This document shows positions 55,910-64,000 of a stretch of 64,000 nt of DNA, one piece after another. The stretch is from contig OZ316894.1 in the NCBI GenBank assembly GCA_973895155.1, positions 20,708,001 through 20,772,000 of the forward strand, written 5' to 3'. The first letter of the stretch is position 1, and the number at the start of each line of letters is the position of its first letter. Origin of the DNA: Marsupella aquatica (taxonomy: Eukaryota > Marchantiophyta). The notes under the pieces were generated by a model that was not told where the DNA came from, searched no databases, and saw nothing but the letters and a program-made list of their open reading frames with translations. The position numbers and the translations under genes are program-made.

Positions 55910-58900
55910 TTGGCAATAATCTTCAAAAAAATCAGAAATTGCATCAATTTGCTGAAAATGTTGAAGGGGCGAAACCTTGAGAGGAAGGAAGAGCCTGAAA
56001 TGTTGGGAGATGATGATTCCCTACGCAAACAAGTAGAAATAGCCCAAGGGGATAGGTCTGATATGCAAGAAAAGAGGAGAGCTTCAAGCCAACTTAACAA
56101 GCAATATAGTGAGGTCAGAGTGGAGCAAACATCTTCACCAAACTCTGAATTTGAGTCAATTACCAGTGTTGCATTGTCTATCAATGATGATGAAGGATTT
56201 CACGTCTCTCAAGAGGAATTGTCATATTTGGCTTCTACTAGCAAGACAACAAATAAAACAACTCAACAAGTTGCCAAAACGTTGGGTGAGAGGGAAACAT
56301 CCAATGCACCTAAAACTGGTGTTGACGATGAGGATGAATCCATATTCCAAGAGGTGCAAGATGTACTCAAAGAACTTGATTCCCTCGATGCTCCTCAAAC
56401 CTCACATAATGGTTTGGAAGATGAAACCATGGAAGATGAACATAGTCTCCTCGCAGATCGCAAACATGAAGACCGTTGTTTGGCTTGTCGAGACGTACAA
56501 CCAGAACAATGGGTAAAGCAACATTCATACTTAAAGAAGGGTCATGGAGACATTTTACGACACCATGAGAAAATTTCTACAGCTGAAGTTGAAGAGAAAT
56601 TTTCTCAAGATGAAATTGATGATCATCATAGACAAACAGATCAACTAGACAAAGGTGACTATGCAGGTCGCATAAGTGACAAGAATCCTGGTGACAACAT
56701 GATGAACTCAACAAAAGTTGCCAACAACAAGTCCATATTTGCATATGATATAAAAGATGCAATTTTTGTTGATCACTTACAAGAATCTGATGATTCTGAC
56801 CACTCTCTCAATACAGCTCAAGTGGACCTCTTGGGAACCTCTGAACATCATGAAGGCCTCCCACTACCCAAAGATGAGGACTCTTCAAATAGTGATAGCA
56901 GTAGTGAAAGGTTTTTGGGCCTTTCAACAACAGATTTTGACTCTGGATATAAAAGGCACCCTCGTTTTGAAGAGGAGGGTTTGACAGGTCAAGGTCTTGA
57001 AGCTAGGGTTTTACAATCTATGGAAGAAGAAAGTTTAAAAACAAATACCTCAACTTCTAAAATGTCTAAAATGCACACATCTTCTGCTCTTCCAGCCCGA
57101 AGATTGAAAAGAAGCATCTCCCCTGATGAAAGTCGTCAAGACCACTCTCGTAGGCAAAGCTCTCACTCTACACTCTCTCAGGACTCTCTCACTCAAACAG
57201 GCTGTACTATTGATTGTCCTTATATTATATTGAGGAATACAAATATATTAAGGGCAGTCTCACAGCTGACCTCAAACCGCTTTGCTAAAGTTAAAAACCA
57301 CAGAAAGCACTATTTCCAATAGCTTGAGTGTTGACAATTTTAAGTAAACAAAATGTCCCTAAAAATCTATTTTTCACTGTAGCTGGTGAAAAGTCTGGAT
57401 TACTTGCCCAGAGAGGCATGATTGTGTGGTAGTTCACTTGAGTTGATACTGATAGGTCTAGAGTTCAAATGTTGTTACTGACTATTCACTTTCTTAAGGT
57501 TTCCCAGTTTTCTCCTTAAAAAATATATCACTCAGGGGCAAGGATCCTGATCTGAAAAACTGTGGTCGTTGTCTGAGTGCATAGCAAATTCCAAAATACA
57601 GAGACAACTATCTTTGCTTGTAGGGAAGAAAGTCCCGTCACAAACAATATCATCATTTAGATGAATTAAGTACATCCAGCGACACTGTCTTCAAGAGTTT
57701 TTCACTCCAAGCAAGAGACCGAAACACACTCTTCACAGTATCAGATACTTCTCGATCTACTTAGTCTGGTCCAGGCTGATTACTAGCCATTCAGACATGG
57801 GGTCTACGCATATACTGTATTGTGAGCTATAATTTAATCAAAGCTGTCTGTCTTAACAGTAACATACTATAACATATAGCCTGCCAGCCCTGCCTGGTCA
57901 TGCAATCTTAAGATCTTAATTAACACTGATCCAAATCATTTAGTTTGGTCCACCCATATCAATTAATGCTGTAGTATTTTTTCTAGGTGAAAACTTTCAA
58001 GAACATAAGCTACTTAATATTACATAATCTGACATAGTGACATTCAGCCCATTCTAATTCTTGTGTGAAACGTGTTGTACTAGATTGACTATTTTATGTG
58101 AAAATGTAAAACCTTTTTTCAGGAGCTTGCGCACTATATAGCTAGCTGATTTCACACCATCTAGGAAGGAATGTTGGAGTTAGGCTGATGAGAATGTTAG
58201 AACGCTGGTTCCATATGTCTGTCCACCCCTTGGACTTAGCCACACAGTTGTGACCCAAGGAACGGCTCATAAAAAGTAGCTCCCTGGCCTTTTGGGGGGC
58301 TACCAGCCACACACACACGCACACACCATTGATGCCTTCAACTTACTCCTCTAATGTATCAGTTTTTCATAGGGGAGGAGCTGGACTCATTGAACAAGCC
58401 TTGGGTATATCCCGCCCTATTCAGGTTATAACAAGTGGGAGATATTTGTACGTATTTGTCCAAGCCAGGTCTAAACAAAAAGGCATCAAGTCATTTCAAC
58501 CTTTGAATGGAGAAACGGATGAGGATGATCCCTGGGATAATGAGATTGAAGATAAAGGTGTAGCCTATGGTATTTTCCTACTTCAAAGTAGGATGAGATT
58601 TGCCTATGCAGTGTGTCATAACTGAATCTTTGCAAAATAAGCCCCAAAACATACCTTCTAATTAGAATTGATAAATAAATAAACAAACCCAAGCTTGAGA
58701 TGTAGTTCACTATAGAATGATTGAAGAGCAAATTATAAAGTCAAATCCCCACAACAATCCAAAATCCATTAAGAATCCTCCATCCAAAATTTACATTAAT
58801 AGTAGAATAAATGAATGAATAAGCAAACAACACAAAACCTTTGATAGGATATATAATTAACTATCAGAATTTCAGAATTAATCCATGGTTAGTTGTCAAT

Positions 58901-61900
58901 GGCTAGCAAAAGGAAAGAAAGGGGTCCGCCACCCCAGAGTGGGACTTAAAGCTCTAGGTGAGTCAGGGCCCATGTAGAGTCAAGTTGCAAGGGCAAGGGC
59001 AAGGGCAAGTAGAGTGTTTTTTTGTTTTTTTTTGTTGGGGGGGGGGGGGGGGGTTAATATAGTAAAATCTCAGGGCGGTGGACTTAGAGTTTGGGCACCA
59101 TTATTTAACAGTATGCACGCATGGCATTCCTCACTAATAAAGATGAAATATGATATTTTGAAGATAACACTTGCACGCATGTTTGTGAATACATGCACAT
59201 ATCAAGGATATATTGCATGTTATAAACAAGATGAGCTACTTTAAAAATTAAAATAAGGAACCTTGGCATACATCTCCTTCTACCTGGCTTACTTTAAACT
59301 TGAGGATACAACTCCTTTAAATTATCAATGGGCCCCTGTCAGTACTTACGCTTAATGTTGCAGGTTGATTAGCTCTAATTGTGAGCTTGGGCTTTCAAGG
59401 ATGTGTGGGAGTTGTATGATATGTATGGCTTAGAATTTTCACATATGAAGGCCACAAGACAATATTAGCATGGTTGGAATGAATATTCTCGTCTTGATTT
59501 TGTCCATAATGGATCAACTTTCCAGTCGAGGAAGGCAGTTCCTCTTCAGTCTGCCCCACTCGGAGAAGTATAGCATCTATTGCTCGGGCACGTAGCCAAG
59601 ACGCTTTGAGTAAACTCCAGCCATTTAGGCGCTCTAAATGTTTGTAATCATACTTCCCTCATATCTTAATTTGAAGACTAACATAATTTCAAGTATTTCA
59701 CAAAACAGCACTGGCAGATAGTACGCTAAGTTGGTTCTAATAAATACTCCATCTCATTGAAAGATTATGTGTATCTTCTTAACTCAATCCTTAAGATAAT
59801 AGATAAAGTTAGAACAACGGATTCTCTCCAGAGTTGACTAAAACTTAAGCTGAATTGATTGAACTAACCTTTGGTTTCAAAGGATTTTCAGTTACAGATG
59901 TGCAAATGGCCTGCCCCATGTGTGTATCATGTGAGAGGCAAGATAGTTTGGCTTCTCCTCATGTAAGTAACTTAGTTGGTTTCTTTGAATGTGCCAAATG
60001 TAGCTGGCTGCTTGAACGTATACTTGTTGGAGATTCAAAAAGGATACACTGATGCAATGAACTCGAACAAATTATAAAATGTGACTACCATGACTCAAAG
60101 TGTTTAAGATAACGACCATGGTACTGAAGCTACTTGTGACATGATTGCAGCCTCATGTTGAAATCCTCCAAGGGCATGATGATGATTTGCAGTCTATCAC
60201 ACAACAACTGGAGAAAAAAGAGGTTGGCATAATGAGATCCATTGAGTCACTCCAAAGGTGCCTTGCCAATGCTGAGAGAAACACCACTTTAGTAAGTAAA
60301 ACCGATCCCCATTTTTTGGGAGACCAAAACACCCTTGAATCTTTGAAAATGTTTTTTTCCTAGTAATTAGATCATCATAGTTCAATTGTGAGTGTAATTG
60401 GAAATTTGAAACTAAGTCCCATTCCAAAGGAATAATTAAAAATAAATAAGGTGAAATCCCCTCCAAAGTGGCTGCATCAGATCAGTTAGATATCTGTAAG
60501 TTTATTTCATTATATCTATACAATATGAGCCTAAATGCCCATTCTTTGAATATAATAGAAACCATGACAAAAAAACATGCATGAACATCATTTTGACATA
60601 CATCATAATTATCCATTGTTCTCTCCATCCACATGGTGTGGCCCTAGAGTCATGGTTTAGAGGCTTCATTCTAGTAGCCTAGGTCCTCTAGCTTCTCTTT
60701 GCCTTTTATAAATAAGACTAGGCCCCAACTCTAGCTTCTCTTTCCCTTTATAAGTAAGATTAGGTACCATCATTATTCTAATATTTGAGTAAGACTTTAG
60801 CATCTTGGAGATATCTTAGCGCATTGCTGTAATTTTTTTGAATCTGTGGAGGAAATTTGAGGTAGACCTTTTGCTCGTTGTACCCCTTTCAGAATGATGT
60901 AGCAATTGAAAATTACGTGTGATGCAACCCAAAAAAGAATGCCATGAGAGGACACTACTGGGCATACATTCAAGAGCTTAATAATCAATGGCTTCACTGT
61001 AAATTGTAGCTAGAATCAAATGTGCAAAGCACTACTACAGCGCCATAATATTATGCAGATTAGATATGATATTTTCTTGGAACACACATACATCATAAAT
61101 TTTCATATATTCTAATTTTCTACCTCCCCTTATGGCCAATCATCTGACCTGATTAAGAGTGTTATTTTCAGGAGTAAGTATTTAATTTTTTGCTTACTTT
61201 AGCAGAGCCTGTGTTTTTTTTGTCTTTCCTAGATTGTTGAATATTGGCAGAACCCTTTGAACTTTTTCTTTTTGTAGGAATCCATTTTTAAGGGTCTTCC
61301 AGGTTGCCAGAATAGCTTCACATTACAGTCCCAACTAGCTCTTTGGAAAGAGACTCTAATAGCATTGGAACTTCCAGCCCATTGAGCCCTAGAATAACTG
61401 TGCTAAGTACTTAACATCATGTGTAGAGCGAGGTGCAGAGTCATTCAGAGATTTAAACTTGATTCAGATTTCTATGAGCCCTGCCTAGTGTCCTCTGGTC
61501 AGCCCCAAACAACTACACTAAAGTACATTAGTTATTGCAATGTGCACCACCTTACCTTGTTAGAGTACAAATCATATTGATCCCTACTTGATAGTAACAT
61601 CTCCCCCCCCCCCCTCCATTCTTTAAATTTTCACAGTCTTGATGTCCATTTATATTTCGTTTTTTCTTCCTTGATGAGTTATGAACATTCATATTCTCCA
61701 ATATAATTTATTTATTTTAATGTTTAGACTACTGAAACAAAAACAGTATGTACCTTAGTAGAGCTGGCCTACTATGACATAAGTACCCTTACGTAAATGT
61801 TCTAATAAAAAAAACAAGGTGATGCAGTAGAACTGGCCTGCTATATCTAAGAATCTTAATTTTCATCTAAACTTTAGAGTTCATATTGTATACAGATGTC

Positions 61901-62271
61901 TTTATCTTTTTCTGCTTCTTCATGTTAAATATAGGGCATGCATTTAGAAACAATAAGGTAGGAATGTATACCAATACCATGGGGACACTTATCACTTACC
62001 TAGTGGTACCCATAATGTCTAGTATATGTTCATACTAAGCCTTCTTGAAGATTACAAGGATATTTCAAAGATGCAAACTCAAAGGATTATGATCCATTTG
62101 ACATAGGCAACAAATGCAATGCTACAAGAACACACAAAAGTTCTTGAGGCTACGGAGGATTTAAGAATGGATTTGCGTAATCAGAAACTCATGAATGAAG
62201 AAGTAGCGTTTGCAGATGCAAACCAAACCAATCAGTTGAGTTTCCTGGATTGTACAAGTCTCAAAGTATAG
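55910..62271 (+). CDS. Unrecognised multi-exon acidic/coiled-coil protein
   Basis: A long open exon (to about 57322, first in-frame ATG at 55958) encodes a hydrophilic, acidic, Ser-rich protein with RKHEDRCLACRDVQPEQW near its middle. Downstream exons fit by splice site and phase: 58466-58557/8 (DEDDPWDNEIEDK), 59898-59962 (MACPMCVSCERQDS), 60151-60291 (DDDLQSITQQLEKKEVG) and 62107-62271 (LQEHTKVLEATEDLRMDL...), ending at TAG 62269-62271. The last two are heptad-rich, predicting a C-terminal coiled coil; the C-x-x-C-x-x-C cluster may bind metal. The end of the large exon and a possible small exon at 58374-58406 are unresolved. An alternative last exon at about 61278 is also in phase. No family recognised. 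Confidence 0.5.
59037..59053 (+). repeat. Poly(G) run with preceding GGGCAA repeats
   Basis: Seventeen G follow T-rich tracts; GGGCAA units at about 58990-59010 precede. Intronic to the coiled-coil gene. A matching 12-base poly(C) run lies at 61603-61614. Confidence 0.8.
60530..60740 (+). repeat. Dispersed repeat family, copy 3
   Basis: Same ordered blocks as 25009-25160: GCCCATTCTTTGAATATAA, TAGAAACCATGA, TTTTGACATACAT, CATCCACATGGTG, CCTAGAGTCATGG, CCCCAACTCTAGC. It lies in the last intron of the coiled-coil gene. A local duplication (TCTAGCTTCTCTTTGCC) follows at 60688-60755. Confidence 0.65.
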
Positions 62272-64000
62272 GAATTTTCCCATTATGAGAAAATGAATGT
62301 TAGAATTATCTTTCTACCAGATATATAACAAATATATTCTATTCATAGTAAATTTTATACCAAGGAACAAAGTAGGTCTTGCAGATCTGACTATAGAGTT
62401 TTTATCCTATAAATAACTGATGTTAAATGAGCCTGAAATGAAATTAAAAAATAACAACAAATAATCTGTGTTAATTAATATCCTCCCTCCTTTCCATGTT
62501 ACTGTTTACAAATATTAAGCTAGGACAGACTGAGGGGTTTTCTGTGAAGCCCCTGTGCATTTCCAAAGCTGAGGACATCCAAACATGCTTGGATAGCACT
62601 CTACAATTCAGACTGAAATATTACCTCTAAACGGGCTCCTGACCATTTGTAGCTGGCAAGGTAGCCGGTTTCCATAAGTTTAGTGGTGATAAGTATCTGC
62701 TTATGCCCAAAACTACTCAGGGAGTCCTTCCCCAAAGTGCTAAGTAGTTGCTCATGCCCAAACTACAGGCTGTACTCAGGCTGGGGCATCCTTCACAAAG
62801 TGAAACATCCATTGGCAGTTTGTTTACAATATTTGACCATTTTTGCATGCATTGGTGATGTAGCAAATGATGTAAAAAAAATCTCAAACTTTGTCAAGTA
62901 ACAGATTGGACATCAGAGAACACGTTGGAAACATTTAAGCCTGAACAAAGATCCAAAGTTGTCCAAATAAATGTCCCAGGCTGCCAAAAACCAGCATTTA
63001 ATAGCTGATCCAGGTGCCTAGAAAAACTACTCAGGGCATTTTTCTCAAAAGTGAAGCATCCTTCCAAAAGCACTTGGAAGTGTGAATTTTGGGTGTAAAG
63101 TAATACATCATGTGTCATAGCCAAACGGGCTGTTTATACTTGATTTTAATTTAAAGATATAAAAAAATCAGCTTTTTTATCTAGCTTTTGTAAGTATCAA
63201 TAACTTACAGTTCTATCAACAGTACAATCTTTACTTCTTCATGATTGAGTTTTGTCCCAAGCTTCAAACAATTGACTGGGATGGAATTGTTAATTCTTTT
63301 GAGATTCTGGTCATGATCATGGAAAATATATTCATGTTCATGTTCATGCTCAATGCCATTGCTTTGCACATGCAGTAGTCCTTGTGGCTATGTTGTTTTT
63401 GTAAAAATTATTTTGCCGTTTGAGTCATGTTGTTCTTGCCGTCCAAGTGTTGTGGTTGCAACCATGTATTCATGTGAGTTGCGCATTGAAATGTTGGCGT
63501 TACAGATAGTGTATCCTTGCAAACAGTTATGTTGTGGAAAGTTTGTCATTATGACTAAAGTACTTTGTTACAAAAGAGTTGTCTTAGTTTGCAGAAATGT
63601 TGTCATTGCACAAAATTCATGTGTAGAATGTTGTAGAAATCGACACAGAAATAGAGGTGAAAAAGGCAAATGAGTTGGAAGTATGTTACACTCTTGGCAA
63701 GTCAGAGCTTTGGCAGGAATTTGCGAGAGAGCCAAAATAGAACAATTGACAGTTGGGAGCATGCCCTCAAGCAGGTCAGGCAAGACCCCTCGGCAGAAAA
63801 TAAGTTGACCATCCCCCTTTTTATGATATATCTCTCCCCCCTCTCCACAGAGGGAAAATGGGGGCCAGCTTATTTTCTTGCCTGATTTCTGTCAGGTTTG
63901 CATGTCCGCGCCCACCCGAGCACCCTGTGTGCTGACCATCACCTTGCAACGCCTTTTTCTACCACCTGACAGTCACAATATATTTCAAATGATTTTGAAA
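62272..64000. other. Downstream flank to window end
   Basis: A ~66-bp imperfect duplication at about 62687-62800 (GCTTATGCCCAAAACTAC and GCTCATGCCCAAACTAC) and a TTCATG triplet-like repeat near 63330 are the only structures seen. Frames at 62894-63885 have no recognisable domain. A gene entering from beyond the window cannot be excluded. Confidence 0.45.

Overview
The window is nuclear DNA of a land plant. Three genes carry plant hallmarks: a Ran GTPase-activating protein with a plant-only WPP domain, an intron-containing plastid-type acyl-lipid desaturase, and a mitochondrial acyl carrier protein. A Ty1/copia element, GT-AG introns and a TTTAGGG-type repeat agree. The large unclassified transposon suggests a bryophyte or other non-flowering plant, but that is inference.

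Layout. 1-6.9 kb is repeat-rich intergenic DNA with a 366-bp solo LTR (61-426, TSD GGCTC) inside one copy of a repeat whose LTR-free copy lies at 16.3-17.2 kb, and a perfect 36-bp inverted repeat at 3566-3759. 6870-12662 is a complete minus-strand Copia element with identical 147-bp LTRs, TSD TCAAT and one in-frame TGA in gag-pol. 14306-15049 encodes a secreted Gly/Lys/Asp/Glu-repeat protein built on a minisatellite. 19934-22606 is a five-exon desaturase with all three His boxes. 22.6-28.3 kb is gene-poor, with tandem and dispersed repeats. 44547-45361 is the two-exon mitochondrial ACP. 51423-53545 is the two-exon RanGAP. 55.9-62.3 kb holds an unrecognised multi-exon coiled-coil gene.

The main discovery candidate is 28343-41220, a ~12.9-kb unit bounded by inverted copies of CCAAACGAGAAGTGTG. 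It carries a repeat-containing basic protein and a DDE/RNase H-like transposase candidate on the plus strand. On the minus strand it has a Ulp1-type cysteine protease, a ParB-like domain joined through introns to a beta-class DNA methyltransferase, and an F-box-like protein. Twenty-three copies of a long palindrome (core GGGATACNNNGTATCCC or GGGATCCNNGGATCCC) occur in the unit. Fourteen sit in three introns of the minus-strand genes, at close to 90-bp period. Five sit in an open reading frame at exactly 111-bp period, three lie upstream of a plus-strand TATA box, and single copies lie near each end. The spacers are array-specific while the palindrome is shared.

Several reading frames of the unit now contain single stops or frameshifts, so this copy looks recently decayed. 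A working model is that the ParB-methyltransferase reads or marks the palindromes to control expression or movement of the unit. This is inference, as is any parallel with prokaryotic ParB-parS systems.
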